Source: Sphingomonas asaccharolytica NBRC 15499
GTDB taxonomy: Bacteria > Pseudomonadota > Alphaproteobacteria > Sphingomonadales > Sphingomonadaceae
Direction of reading: 5' to 3'
NCBI RefSeq assembly: GCF_001598355.1
Contig: NZ_BCYU01000012.1
Span: 1-64,000 of the forward strand
DNA length: 64,000 nt
Under the pieces are notes generated by a model. It saw nothing but the letters and a program-made list of their open reading frames with translations, was not told where the DNA came from and made no database searches. Shown here piece after piece: positions 44,174 through 52,576 of the stretch. Numbering within the stretch: position 1 is the first letter of the stretch; each line of letters starts with the position of its first letter. The position numbers and the translations under genes were made by a program.

Positions 44174-44605
44174 ATGGATGTGATGAAACTCGACGACCAG
44201 CTCTGCTACGCGCTCTATTCCGCGAGCATGGCAGTGCAGCGCGCATACAAGCCGCTGCTCGATCAGATGGGAATCACTTATCCGCAATTCCTGGTGCTCA
44301 ACTTGCTCTGGCACGACGGGCAGCAGAATGTCGGCGGATTGGCGGAGAAGCTCGCGCTCGAGTCGAGCACGCTGACCCCGTTGCTCAAGCGGCTGGAGGT
44401 GGCCGGGCTGGTGACGCGGACGCGCAACCCGAGGAACGAGCGCGAAGTGCTGATCGAGACGACACCAAAGGGCGAGAAACTGAAGTCGGAAGCCGGGTGC
44501 CTGGCCGAGCGGCTGGTCGAGGCGTCGGGCGCGCCGGTCTCCGGGATCATCGACCTGAACAAGCGCGTGAAGGATTTTCGCGACCGGGTTTATGCCGGAC
44601 TGTGA
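44174..44605 (+). CDS. ohrR: Organic hydroperoxide sensor repressor OhrR (MarR family)
   Basis: 143 residues. Winged helix with the OhrR features LDDQLCYALYSASMAVQRAY (sensing Cys11), YPQFLVLNLLWHDG, and ESSTLTPLLKRLEVAGLVTR. Oxidation of the N-terminal Cys by organic peroxides releases DNA and induces ohr. Only one Cys lies in the sensor position plus one in the C-terminal part (GCLAERL), compatible with the two-Cys type. Confidence 0.94.
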   Translation: MDVMKLDDQLCYALYSASMAVQRAYKPLLDQMGITYPQFLVLNLLWHDGQQNVGGLAEKLALESSTLTPLLKRLEVAGLVTRTRNPRNEREVLIETTPKGEKLKSEAGCLAERLVEASGAPVSGIIDLNKRVKDFRDRVYAGL

Positions 44606-44613
44606 TGCCCTAG

Positions 44614-45450
44614 CTACCGATCGCTCGATTGAGCGGCCATGAGCGATCGGATGCGGTCCGCACCCTCGGACGTGACGGGATTGTAGACGATCATCCCCAG
44701 GTCGGGGCGCCCGTCCACCGCGAAGATCGAGAATTCCAGTTCGATCAGCCCGATTTTGGGGTGACGGATGCGCTTCACCCCCTCCCCGTGACCGACGACG
44801 TCATTAGCCCGCCACAAGGCCGCGAATTGGGGGCTCGTCTGCGACAGCTCGTCGACCAGCTCCGCGATCTCCGCGCGCGCGCCGGCCCTTGTAGCCTCCG
44901 CACGGAACGACGCCACCACGAACCGCGCGACGCTCAGCCAATCGTCCTGGGCCGCCTGCACCCGTTCATCGGAAAACATCATCCGCAGGATATTGCGCTG
45001 ATCCGGGGGCAGCTTGGCATAATCGGTGAGCAACGCCGCCGCCGCGTCGTTCCACGCCACCACGTCCCACGTCGCGGTCTTGATCAGCGTAGGGCTGGGC
45101 GACAAGGCGTCGAGCACGCGCTGCAGCCGCGGCGTCACGCCCTCCGCGCCTCGGTATCGCGCCTCGGGCGGGCGGCCCAGGCCGAGAATGAACAGATGCT
45201 CGCGCTCGGGCTCGGTCAGCATCAATCCGGCGGCGATGCGGTTGAGCACGTCGGCGGACGGCGCGCCGCCCCTGCCCTGTTCGAGCCAAGTGTACCATGT
45301 CGGGCTGATATTGGCGCGCTGCGCGACTTCCTCACGACGTAGGCCGGGGGTGCGGCGGCGGCCTCCACCGAATCCGAACGCCGCCGGATCGAGCCGGGTA
45401 CGGCGATCGCGCAGGAAGGTGCCGAGCGGATTGGCGGGTTCGGCGGGCAT
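44614..45450 (-). CDS. XRE-family regulator with MmyB-like ligand-binding domain
   Basis: 278 residues. N-terminal helix-turn-helix (FLRDRRTRLDP ... LRREEVAQRANISPTWYTWL), then the MmyB-like domain (about 100-275; WDVVAWNDAAAALL, FVASFRAEATRA). Such regulators often control a neighbouring oxidoreductase. Divergent from the epimerase gene, and convergent with ohrR. Confidence 0.9.
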   Translation of the reverse strand: MPAEPANPLGTFLRDRRTRLDPAAFGFGGGRRRTPGLRREEVAQRANISPTWYTWLEQGRGGAPSADVLNRIAAGLMLTEPEREHLFILGLGRPPEARYRGAEGVTPRLQRVLDALSPSPTLIKTATWDVVAWNDAAAALLTDYAKLPPDQRNILRMMFSDERVQAAQDDWLSVARFVVASFRAEATRAGARAEIAELVDELSQTSPQFAALWRANDVVGHGEGVKRIRHPKIGLIELEFSIFAVDGRPDLGMIVYNPVTSEGADRIRSLMAAQSSDR

Positions 45451-45550
45451 GGGTGATCCTGTTGATGATTATACCATGATAAGGTCACTACTTTTACAGG
45501 ATGGAGGATAAACCGACATAGCCCATCGAACAATATCGAAAGGCTGTTCC

Positions 45551-46456
45551 ATGCGTGTCTTCCTCACTGGCGCCACCGGCTTCATCGGCTCCCGCATCGT
45601 CCCCGAGCTGCTCGCGGCGGGACATGAGGTGCTCGGCCTGACGCGATCCGATGCCGGCGCCCGCGCGCTCGAAGCGGTCGGGGCGCAGGTCCATCGCGGC
45701 GATCTGGAGGAGCCCGACACACTCCGTGCCGGCGCGGACCAGGCCGATGCCGTGATCCACACCGCGTTCGATCACGATTTCACCAACTTCGTGGCGAATT
45801 GCGACAAGGACCGCCGCGTCATCGAGGCGATGGGCGCGGCACTCAAGGGATCGAACCGCCCGCTACTTATCACCTCGGGCACCGGCATCGGCAATCCGGA
45901 TTCGGGCGGGCCGGCGACCGAGGACGTGCTGAACCGCAACCACCCCAACCCGCGCGCGGCGTCGGAACTGGCGGGTCAGGCATTGCTCGACGCGGGCGTG
46001 AACATCGTCTCGATGCGCCTGCCGCAGGTCCATGACACCGAGAAACAAGGCCTGGTTTCGCCCTTCATCGACCTTTCGAAGGCGAAGGGCGTTGTCGCCT
46101 ATATCGGCGAGGGTACCAACCGTTGGCCCGCAGCGCATGTGCTCGACGTCGCGAAGTTGTACGTCCTCGCGGTCGAGCGGTCGGCGCCCGGCGCGCGCTA
46201 TCACGCCGTGGCCGAAGAGGGCGTCCCGGTCCGCGACATCGCCAAAGTGGTTGGTGCGGGGCTGGACCTACCCGTCGTTTCGCTGACTCCCGAAGAAGCT
46301 CCGGCGCATTTCGGCTGGCTGGCAATGTTCGCCGGACTCGATCTTCCCGCGTCCAGCGCCAAGACGCGTGAGCTGCTCGGGTGGAATCCCACCGAGCCCG
46401 GGCTGATAGAGGACCTGAAGCGAATGGATTATTCGCGAGTTACGTCAGTCGCCTGA
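45551..46456 (+). CDS. NAD-dependent epimerase/dehydratase family protein (extended SDR)
   Basis: 301 residues. N-terminal Rossmann motif TGATGFIGS; TSGTGIGNPD is the active-site region, with no clear YxxxK, so it belongs to the atypical SDR group that includes NmrA-like proteins. Ends with the RELLGWNPTEPGLIEDL pattern common in reductases paired with XRE/MmyB regulators. Probably reduces a carbonyl compound. Divergent from the regulator; followed by a strong terminator. Confidence 0.88.
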   Translation: MRVFLTGATGFIGSRIVPELLAAGHEVLGLTRSDAGARALEAVGAQVHRGDLEEPDTLRAGADQADAVIHTAFDHDFTNFVANCDKDRRVIEAMGAALKGSNRPLLITSGTGIGNPDSGGPATEDVLNRNHPNPRAASELAGQALLDAGVNIVSMRLPQVHDTEKQGLVSPFIDLSKAKGVVAYIGEGTNRWPAAHVLDVAKLYVLAVERSAPGARYHAVAEEGVPVRDIAKVVGAGLDLPVVSLTPEEAPAHFGWLAMFAGLDLPASSAKTRELLGWNPTEPGLIEDLKRMDYSRVTSVA

Positions 46457-46497
46457 AGCCAAGCGGAGCTCATCGTTCAACGCCACGTGCGCGCGGC

Positions 46498-46541
46498 ACC
46501 CAGAAGGCTCCCCTCCTTACAGGAACGGGAGCCTTCTGGGT
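46498..46541. terminator. Bidirectional terminator between epimerase and uvrC
   Basis: Perfect 15-bp stem, arms ACCCAGAAGGCTCCC (46498-46512) and GGGAGCCTTCTGGGT (46527-46541), 14-nt loop. It lies exactly between the two convergent genes; its right arm touches the uvrC stop codon. Confidence 0.85.
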
Positions 46542-48460
46542 TACCGCGAATGGTAGAAGTCATAGACCTGTTGCGCGACCGCGGCCGACACGCCGGGCGC
46601 CTTCTTGAGGTCGTCAAGACTCGCCCCCCGCACCGAGCGCGCGGTGCCGAAATGCATCAGCAGCGCCTTCTTTCGCGCGGGGCCGATACCCGGAACCTCG
46701 TCGAGCGGTGATGCGCCGATCGCCTTGGCGCGTTTGGCGCGGTGGGCGCCGATCGCGAAACGGTGGACCTCATCGCGCAGACGCTGGAGGTAAAACAGGA
46801 CCGGCGAATTGACCGGCAAGGTCAGCTCGCGGCCATCCATCAGGTGGAACACTTCGCGCCCCTCACGGCCGTGATGCGGCCCTTTGGCCACGCCGACCAG
46901 GCAGACGTCTTCGATCCCCATGTCCTCGAGCACGCCCTTGGCCGCGTTGAGCTGGCCGCGGCCGCCGTCGATCAGTACGAGGTCGGGCCAGTCGCCGGCG
47001 TCGCGATCGGGATCCTCCGCCTGCGCGCGGGCGAAGCGGCGGCCGAACACCTCGCGCATCATCGCGAAATCGTCGTCGGTCGCCGCCTGCTTGATGTTGA
47101 ACTTGCGATACTGGCCCTTGCGGAAGCCCTCCGGCCCCGCGACGACCATCGCGCCGAGCGCGTTGGTGCCCTGAATGTGGCTGTTGTCGTAGATTTCGAT
47201 GCGGTTGGGCGGCTCGGCCAGCTCGAACAGGTCCGCGACCTCGCGCAGCAATTTCGCCTGCGTCGTCGATTCCGCCAGCCGCCGGTCGAGCGCCTCCACC
47301 GCGTTGCGCTTGGCCTGTTCCATCAGCCGGCGGCGGTCGCCGCGCTGCGGCACCGACAAGGCGACCTTGTACCCCGCGCGCTCGGCCAGTGCCTCGCTCA
47401 ACAGCGCGCCTTCGATCAACTCGCGGTCGAGCAGCACGTTTCTTGCTGGGGGGACCTCCTCATAGAATTGGGTGAGGAAGCTGGTGAGCACCTCGTCTTC
47501 GGGCACTTCGTTGGTGTGCGCCGGGAAGAAACTGCGATGTCCCCAATTCTGTCCGCCGCGGATGAAGAAGGCCTGGATGCCCATCACCCCGTCTCGGCAG
47601 GCGAGCGCGAACACATCGGCGTCCCCGACCCCTTCGGCGTTGATCGCCTGCGTGCCCTGGATGAAGGTCAGCGCCTTCAACCGGTCGCGCAGCACGGCGG
47701 CGAGCTCGAAGTCCATCGCCTCTGCGGCAGCCGTCATCTGCGCGCCGAGCTTGGTCTGCACCTTGGTCGATTTGCCCGCCAGGAAGTCCTTCGCGTCGCC
47801 GACCAGCTCGGCATAATCCTCGACCCCGATCCGCCCGACGCACGGCGCCGAGCAGCGCTTGATCTGGTAGAGCAGGCACGGCCGGTCGCGGGTCTTGAAG
47901 AAGCCGTCAGTGCAGGAGCGCAGCAGGAACAGTTTTTGCAGTGCGTTGAGCGTGTTGTTGACCGATCCCGCGCTCGCGAAGGGGCCATAATAATTGCCTT
48001 TGGCGCGGCGCGCTCCGCGATGCTTCTGGATGCGCGGGAAATCGTGATCGGCGCGCAACAAGATGAACGGGAAGCTTTTGTCGTCGCGCAGCAGCACGTT
48101 GTAGGCAGGGCGGAAGCGCTTGATCAGCTGCGCCTCGAGCAACAGCGCCTCGGCCTCGTTATTGGTCGTGACGATCGTCATCGACCGCGTCTGCGCGACC
48201 ATCCGCTGGAGCCGCTTGGGCAGGCGGTCGACCTGAGTGTAATTGGTAACGCGGTTCTTGAGCGCCCGCGCCTTGCCGACATAGAGCACGTCGCCGCGCG
48301 CATCCTGCATGCGATAGACGCCGGGCCGCGCCGGCAAGGTCTTCAGCACATTGCGGATCGCCGCCACACCCGCGGCGAGATCGGGCACCTCCCCACCGCC
48401 GCGGACGGTGTAGGTGGCTTTGTCTTCGTTGAATCGGGTCGGGGAATTGGGGTCGGACAT
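46541..48460 (-). CDS. uvrC: Excinuclease ABC subunit UvrC
   Basis: 639 residues. N-terminal GIY-YIG nuclease (RPGVYRMQDARGDVLYVGKA), UVR motif, RNase H-like 5' incision domain (RIEIYDNSHIQGTNALGAMV, LVLIDGGRGQLNAA) and C-terminal helix-hairpin-helix (EVPGIGPARKKALLMHFGTA). With UvrA and UvrB it makes both incisions in nucleotide excision repair. It is the last gene of a minus-strand run with the small exported protein and chorismate mutase. Confidence 0.97.
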   Translation of the reverse strand: MSDPNSPTRFNEDKATYTVRGGGEVPDLAAGVAAIRNVLKTLPARPGVYRMQDARGDVLYVGKARALKNRVTNYTQVDRLPKRLQRMVAQTRSMTIVTTNNEAEALLLEAQLIKRFRPAYNVLLRDDKSFPFILLRADHDFPRIQKHRGARRAKGNYYGPFASAGSVNNTLNALQKLFLLRSCTDGFFKTRDRPCLLYQIKRCSAPCVGRIGVEDYAELVGDAKDFLAGKSTKVQTKLGAQMTAAAEAMDFELAAVLRDRLKALTFIQGTQAINAEGVGDADVFALACRDGVMGIQAFFIRGGQNWGHRSFFPAHTNEVPEDEVLTSFLTQFYEEVPPARNVLLDRELIEGALLSEALAERAGYKVALSVPQRGDRRRLMEQAKRNAVEALDRRLAESTTQAKLLREVADLFELAEPPNRIEIYDNSHIQGTNALGAMVVAGPEGFRKGQYRKFNIKQAATDDDFAMMREVFGRRFARAQAEDPDRDAGDWPDLVLIDGGRGQLNAAKGVLEDMGIEDVCLVGVAKGPHHGREGREVFHLMDGRELTLPVNSPVLFYLQRLRDEVHRFAIGAHRAKRAKAIGASPLDEVPGIGPARKKALLMHFGTARSVRGASLDDLKKAPGVSAAVAQQVYDFYHSR

Positions 48461-48504
48461 GCCCGGCGAATCTAGGGACTCGCCGGGCCTGAGGCTACCC
48501 CGTG

Positions 48505-48825
48505 TTACTTGATCGCAGCGAGGTCGGTGGCGATCTTCTTGAGCACGTCGTCGGTGATCTTGCCGCCCGACATCGGCGCGACCTGGTTCAGGCTCATCGA
48601 TTTGAAGCTGTCATAGGCCGGGTGCTGCGCGACATCCATGCCGAGGTCGGCGGTGAGCACTTCCTTGGCCTTGGCGTCGGCTTCGATCGTCTCGATCGGG
48701 GTGTCGAGGGTGAACTTGCCGGCGGCGGCCGGAGCAGCGGCGGCGGGCGCGACCGGCGCGGGCGCGGCGGTAGGAGCCGGCGCGGTCTGGCCGGCGAGCA
48801 GGGCGATAGCGATCAGCGACATCAT
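48505..48825 (-). CDS. Small exported protein of unknown function
   Basis: 106 residues. Short signal peptide (MSLIAIALLAGQTAPA), then an Ala/Pro-rich linker to about residue 36 and a compact domain with TPIETIEADAKAKEVLTADL, AYDSFKSMSLNQVAPMSGG. I do not know the family. It lies 44 bp upstream of uvrC on the same strand. Confidence 0.6.
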   Translation of the reverse strand: MMSLIAIALLAGQTAPAPTAAPAPVAPAAAAPAAAGKFTLDTPIETIEADAKAKEVLTADLGMDVAQHPAYDSFKSMSLNQVAPMSGGKITDDVLKKIATDLAAIK

Positions 48826-48898
48826 GTTTTCATTCTCCCCTAAAGAGCGTGGCCGGTGTGGCGGCGATTGGCGTCGGAATTATGGCAGCACTCTGCCA

Positions 48899-49198
48899 TC
48901 AGGCGCGATGTTGATCCCAGCGATCGAATTCGTAGGCGATCGAGCCTTCGACCAGCCGTTCCCACAGCTCGCCGACAAGCTGAGGCGGTACGCCCGCGGC
49001 TTGGGCGGCGGCTTTGGCATTGGCGATGACTTGCGCCTTGCGCTCTTCGTCGCGGACCGTGCCGCGATCCTGCTTGATCCGCGCCGCGGCGGTCATGAAT
49101 CGGAACCGGATCGCCAGCAGATCGACGATCTGACAGTCCACCGCATCGACGCCGGCACGTACGTCTGTCATCGTCTGGCAGTCTTCGGGGAGGATCAT
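48899..49198 (-). CDS. Chorismate mutase, AroQ class
   Basis: 99 residues. AroQ helical fold with the expected residues: MTDVRAGVDAVDCQIVDLLA, RFRFMTAAARIKQDRG, VRDEERKAQVIANA and a C-terminal ..GSIAYEF. Converts chorismate to prephenate for tyrosine and phenylalanine, or acts as isochorismate-pyruvate lyase. The monofunctional 99-residue form is the usual alphaproteobacterial one. Confidence 0.88.
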   Translation of the reverse strand: MILPEDCQTMTDVRAGVDAVDCQIVDLLAIRFRFMTAAARIKQDRGTVRDEERKAQVIANAKAAAQAAGVPPQLVGELWERLVEGSIAYEFDRWDQHRA

Positions 49199-49261
49199 GA
49201 CGCGTCCCTAAGCCGTAAGGCAGTTAGCGGCAATGGTCGGGGGACCGCGCCTCTCTTCCTC

Positions 49262-49368
49262 CGTCATCCTGGCCTCGTGCCGGGATCTACTGCGCAGCAA
49301 GCGCAGGACAAGAGGCTCGAGCTTCCAGATCGCGGCCCGGTGGATCCCGGCACAAGGCCGGGATGACG
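49262..49368. repeat. Extragenic inverted repeat, family 1, after the ATP synthase operon
   Basis: Arms 49262-49287 and 49343-49368 (26 nt, two mismatches); right arm core is CGGCACAAGGCCGGGATGACG-like. It follows the atpF stop and shares its core with the element at 7409-7516. Probably also terminates the operon. Confidence 0.75.
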
Positions 49369-49411
49369 TTGGAGTGATGGACGGTGTGACCCGCCTACGC
49401 GACGGGAAAGC

Positions 49412-49966
49412 TCAGTTGAGCCGCGACAGGCCGGCGATGGTCTTGTCGACCAGCTTGGCGTCGGCGGCAGCGCCATGGGTATCGGCGATGATCGACGCGG
49501 CGGCGCGGGTCGCGACATCGGCAGCCTTGGCGCGGACCTCGGCAACCGCGGCGCGCTCGGCGGCACCGATCTTGTCCTCGGCCATCTTGCCGCGCCGCGC
49601 GACCAATTCGGTCGCGTCGGTTTGCGCCTTGGCGACCAGAGCGGCAGCTTCCTGTTCGGCATGCGCGACGATCGCCGCGGCATCGGATGCCGACGAGGCA
49701 TCCCGCTTCTTGGCCTCGGCAAGCAGCGCCTCGGCCTCGGCACGCAACGCGGCGGCTTCGTCGAGTTGCTGGCGGATCGTCGCGATCTTGCCGTCGAGGA
49801 TACGGCCGATCAATGCCGGCACCTTCTGCCAGAGCATGATGCCGATCACGCACAGCATCGCCAGCGCCACCCAAGCCGGCGGGGTCAAGCCCAGCGCAGA
49901 GGCCTCGTGATGCAGTTCGGTGGTGCCGGTTTCCTTGGCCAGCGTGGTCGCCTGGAGATTAGCCAT
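49412..49966 (-). CDS. atpF: ATP synthase F0 subunit b
   Basis: 184 residues. One N-terminal membrane helix (PAWVALAMLCVIGIMLWQKV) followed by a long charged coiled coil (about 60-180). The peripheral stalk connects F0 to F1. Its start overlaps the b' gene by 8 bp. Confidence 0.93.
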   Translation of the reverse strand: MANLQATTLAKETGTTELHHEASALGLTPPAWVALAMLCVIGIMLWQKVPALIGRILDGKIATIRQQLDEAAALRAEAEALLAEAKKRDASSASDAAAIVAHAEQEAAALVAKAQTDATELVARRGKMAEDKIGAAERAAVAEVRAKAADVATRAAASIIADTHGAAADAKLVDKTIAGLSRLN

Positions 49967-50453
49967 TGGCCAGTTCCGCCTTCACTCGTGCCGCCACCGT
50001 CGCGCGGTCGGGCGAGACGCCCGACAGCTTGGCGACCATCGCCTCGACCGCGTCCACCGTCGCATCCTCGATCCCGGCGAGCGCGGTCGCCTTGGCCGTG
50101 GTGATGCGCGCGGTGGCGTCGGCCAGCGCTTTTTCCTGGTCGGCATTGCCCGCCTTGAGCGCTTGTTCGGTCGACGCCGTGGCTTGCGCCTTGGCATCGC
50201 CGACCAGCTTCAGGGCCTGGCTGCGCGCGCTGTCGAGGCTGGCGGTATAGCCTTCCTCGGCGGCGCGCGCGGTGTCACGCGCTTCCTGAGCCGCGGCGAT
50301 GTCGGCCGAGATGCGAGCGTTACGATCGTCGATCGTCCGCTCGATCTTCGGCACCATCGCCCGGCCGATCCCGAAATAGACCGCCGCGAACACGATCGCG
50401 AGCCAGAACAGCTGCGACGCGTAGATGGAGGCTGCTTGGGATATCTGAGGCAT
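49959..50453 (-). CDS. atpF2: ATP synthase F0 subunit b' (split b)
   Basis: 164 residues. N-terminal membrane helix (QLFWLAIVFAAVYFGIGRAM) and Ala/Glu-rich coiled coil. In alphaproteobacteria and cyanobacteria two different b-type subunits, b and b', form the stator; this gene stands in the b' position right after atpE. Confidence 0.93.
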   Translation of the reverse strand: MPQISQAASIYASQLFWLAIVFAAVYFGIGRAMVPKIERTIDDRNARISADIAAAQEARDTARAAEEGYTASLDSARSQALKLVGDAKAQATASTEQALKAGNADQEKALADATARITTAKATALAGIEDATVDAVEAMVAKLSGVSPDRATVAARVKAELANG

Positions 50454-50474
50454 CGGAAGCGCTCGTTTTGCTGC

Positions 50475-50705
50475 TTACTTGACGACGAACAGGATCAGGA
50501 TCGCGACGACGAACGCGATCAGACCCAGAAGCTCGGCGGCGGCGAAGCCGATGAACAGGCGGCCCTGCTGGCCGTCGGCGGCCGACGGATTGCGCAGCGC
50601 GCCCTCGAGGAACGAGCCGAACACGTTGCCCACGCCAAGCGCAGCCGCGCCGACGCCGATCGCCGCGAGGCCGGCACCGATGTACATCAAACCATGATCA
50701 GTCAT
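50475..50705 (-). CDS. atpE: ATP synthase F0 subunit c
   Basis: 76 residues. Two-helix hairpin ([40 protein letters not shown]), loop RNPSAADGQ, and ion-binding Glu58. No Na+-site Gln/Ser pattern, so proton-driven. A ring of c subunits turns the rotor. Confidence 0.97.
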   Translation of the reverse strand: MTDHGLMYIGAGLAAIGVGAAALGVGNVFGSFLEGALRNPSAADGQQGRLFIGFAAAELLGLIAFVVAILILFVVK

Positions 50706-50745
50706 TTTAAACTCCCAGAATAATCTACAGCATTGAAAACAGGAC

Positions 50746-51528
50746 TTAGTGCAGGTGCACCGCGTCGTGGAGATACAGCGAGGTGAGCAGCGCGAACACG
50801 TACGCCTGGATCGCGCAGACCAGCAGTTCGAGCGCCGAAACGCCCAGGATCATCAGGAAGCTGCCGACCCAAACGACGAAGCCGATCGGGCTGCCGCTGA
50901 GGCCGGCATTGAGCCCCTGAACCGCGAAACTGCCGAACACTTCGAGCAGGATGTGCCCCGCGGTCATCGCGACGAACAGTCGCAGGCCCAGCGAGAAGGG
51001 ACGCACCAGGAACGAGATCAGCTCGACCGGGACAATCACCGGCAGCAGCACCAAAGGCGCGCCGTGCGGCACGAACAGCGAGAAGAACTTCAGGCCATGC
51101 TTCCAGAAGCCGACCAGCAGCACGATCCCGAACGAGAAGAACGCCAGCACCGCGGTCACCGTGATATGGCTGGTGACGGCGAAGGTGTGGAGGTGCGGGA
51201 TGATCGCCAGCGGCAGCACGCCGACCAGATTGGCGAACAGGATGAAGAAGAATAGCGAGAAGATGTACGGCGCAAACTTCTTGCCGCCCTTGCCAATGTT
51301 CACGTTGACCATCGAATCGATGAACGACACCGCGCCTTCCGCCGCGACTTGCCAGCGGCCGGGAATGAGCTGACGCTTGAGCCCGCCCGCCATGAACACG
51401 GCGAGCAGCACGAACACGACGACCATGAACAGCGCCGAGTTGGTGAACGAGACGTCGTAGCCGAAAAGCTTGAGATCGATCAGGTGACCGACCTCGAACT
51501 GTTCCATCGGGTTGATGTCGCCGGCCAT
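50746..51528 (-). CDS. atpB: ATP synthase F0 subunit a
   Basis: 260 residues. Hydrophobic, with the conserved [20 protein letters not shown] (containing the essential Arg) and the C-terminal [20 protein letters not shown]. It forms the proton path next to the c ring. Its ATG is immediately linked to the atpI stop (TAATG). Confidence 0.97.
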   Translation of the reverse strand: MAGDINPMEQFEVGHLIDLKLFGYDVSFTNSALFMVVVFVLLAVFMAGGLKRQLIPGRWQVAAEGAVSFIDSMVNVNIGKGGKKFAPYIFSLFFFILFANLVGVLPLAIIPHLHTFAVTSHITVTAVLAFFSFGIVLLVGFWKHGLKFFSLFVPHGAPLVLLPVIVPVELISFLVRPFSLGLRLFVAMTAGHILLEVFGSFAVQGLNAGLSGSPIGFVVWVGSFLMILGVSALELLVCAIQAYVFALLTSLYLHDAVHLH

Positions 51529-51812
51529 TATTCGGCTCGCTCCTTAGAAATGCGGTAGATGTTACGGAACGCGACGATGATCGCGAGCGTGAGCAGGATT
51601 AGCAGGAACCACGGGCTGGTATTGAGCCAGTAATCGAGCGCCCAGCCGATGATACCGCCGCCGAGCGGGGCGCCGATCAGCTCCATCAGCACGCGCGAGC
51701 CCTGACCATAGCCTTTGCTTTGAACCGGCGCACCGCCCGTACGCGCCTCTTCAGCGGCGCGCGCTGCGGCGATCCGGCTGTCGAGGTCAGTATTCTGGCG
51801 ATCGTCGGCCAA
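51528..51812 (-). CDS. atpI: ATP synthase accessory protein AtpI, TTG start
   Basis: 94 residues from TTG at 51812 (LADDRQNTDLDSRIAAARAA), with AGGA 12 bases upstream. Two membrane helices (about 40-60 and 63-85; GAPLGGGIIGWALDYWLNTS, WFLLILLTLAIIVAFRNIY). AtpI helps assemble the c ring and is the usual first gene of the F0 operon. The frame continues upstream to 51938 but that part is not AtpI-like. Confidence 0.85.
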   Translation of the reverse strand: MADDRQNTDLDSRIAAARAAEEARTGGAPVQSKGYGQGSRVLMELIGAPLGGGIIGWALDYWLNTSPWFLLILLTLAIIVAFRNIYRISKERAE

Positions 51813-51956
51813 GGTGCTGAATAATCCTGATAAAGAAACGCCGCCACGCTCTGGCAAGCGGGCGACGATCGGGGCAGCGGAAAGCCGCAGCCCCCGTTTG
51901 CTGAGCGCGCGTTTAGGAAAGCGGCCGGACCGAGTCAACCGTCCGAAGGGATAAGC

Positions 51957-52340
51957 TCAGACGCAGCGCGGATCCCGCTTCGGCGCGGCGGCGGTGCGCG
52001 TCTGCCAATTACCGGCGGGATCGCGGTATTTCTCGCCCGGCGCGGTCTTGAGGATCAGGTTGCAGCCGGTGGTGAAGGCCATTTCCTCGACCGTCGAGCC
52101 GCTCGCCGCGCTCTTCTGGGTATAGACCGCCTTGCGCTGGATGTTGATCTTGTTGACCAACGCCGAGAGCTCCTTGGTCGCGGCGCCGACCACGCCGATA
52201 TAGCCATCGGGCAGTTCGCCGATCTGGCCCGCCGCGCGCGCCGCGGCATAAGCGGGGTCGCGGTCCTGCGCCGTCGCCGGCAAGGCGATCGCGATCAGGG
52301 TGCCCAGCAGCAGGGCAGAAGCAGTCATGGTCCGTGTCAT
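51957..52340 (-). CDS. ydbL: YdbL-family protein (DUF1318)
   Basis: 127 residues with signal peptide (ASALLLGTLIAIALPATAQ). Domain with DRDPAYAAARAAGQIGELPD, GYIGVVGAATKELSALVNKI and NIQRKAVYTQKSA matches YdbL. In E. coli ydbH-ynbE-ydbL form one operon; YdbL controls the YdbH-YnbE bridge used for lipid transport between membranes. Start ATG at 52340; a second ATG 12 bases further on is possible. Its start lies 2 bp after the ynbE stop. Confidence 0.88.
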   Translation of the reverse strand: MTRTMTASALLLGTLIAIALPATAQDRDPAYAAARAAGQIGELPDGYIGVVGAATKELSALVNKINIQRKAVYTQKSAASGSTVEEMAFTTGCNLILKTAPGEKYRDPAGNWQTRTAAAPKRDPRCV

Positions 52341-52342
52341 CG

Positions 52343-52576
52343 TCAGAATATCCCCGGATTCTCGTCGATCAGCGCCTTGGCCTGGCCGTCCAACTTGTAC
52401 ACCACTTGCTGGGTGATGTTGATGTTCAGATTGATCTCGATCGGCTTGTCGGGCGCCGTCACGTTGACGCAGCCGCCGAGCAAACCAGTGGCGCAGCTCG
52501 CGCCGATCAATATCATCCGTCGCATCTTGCTGGTGGTCAGGCTCAATCGCTCCATCGTCAATCCTAATCGTATCAT
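52343..52576 (-). CDS. ynbE: YnbE-like small lipoprotein
   Basis: Up to 77 residues; lipobox GLLGGC, about 20-40 residues from the start depending on the ATG. The mature part VTAPDKPIEINLNINITQQV is the YnbE signature. In E. coli YnbE is the outer-membrane lipoprotein partner of YdbH. ATG at 52576 overlaps the ydbH stop (ATGA); a second ATG at 52555 has AGGA upstream and gives 70 residues. Confidence 0.88.
   Translation of the reverse strand: MIRLGLTMERLSLTTSKMRRMILIGASCATGLLGGCVNVTAPDKPIEINLNINITQQVVYKLDGQAKALIDENPGIF

Noticed and set aside
46742..48475. 577-codon plus-strand frame opposite uvrC
   Set aside because: UvrC is unmistakable on the minus strand.
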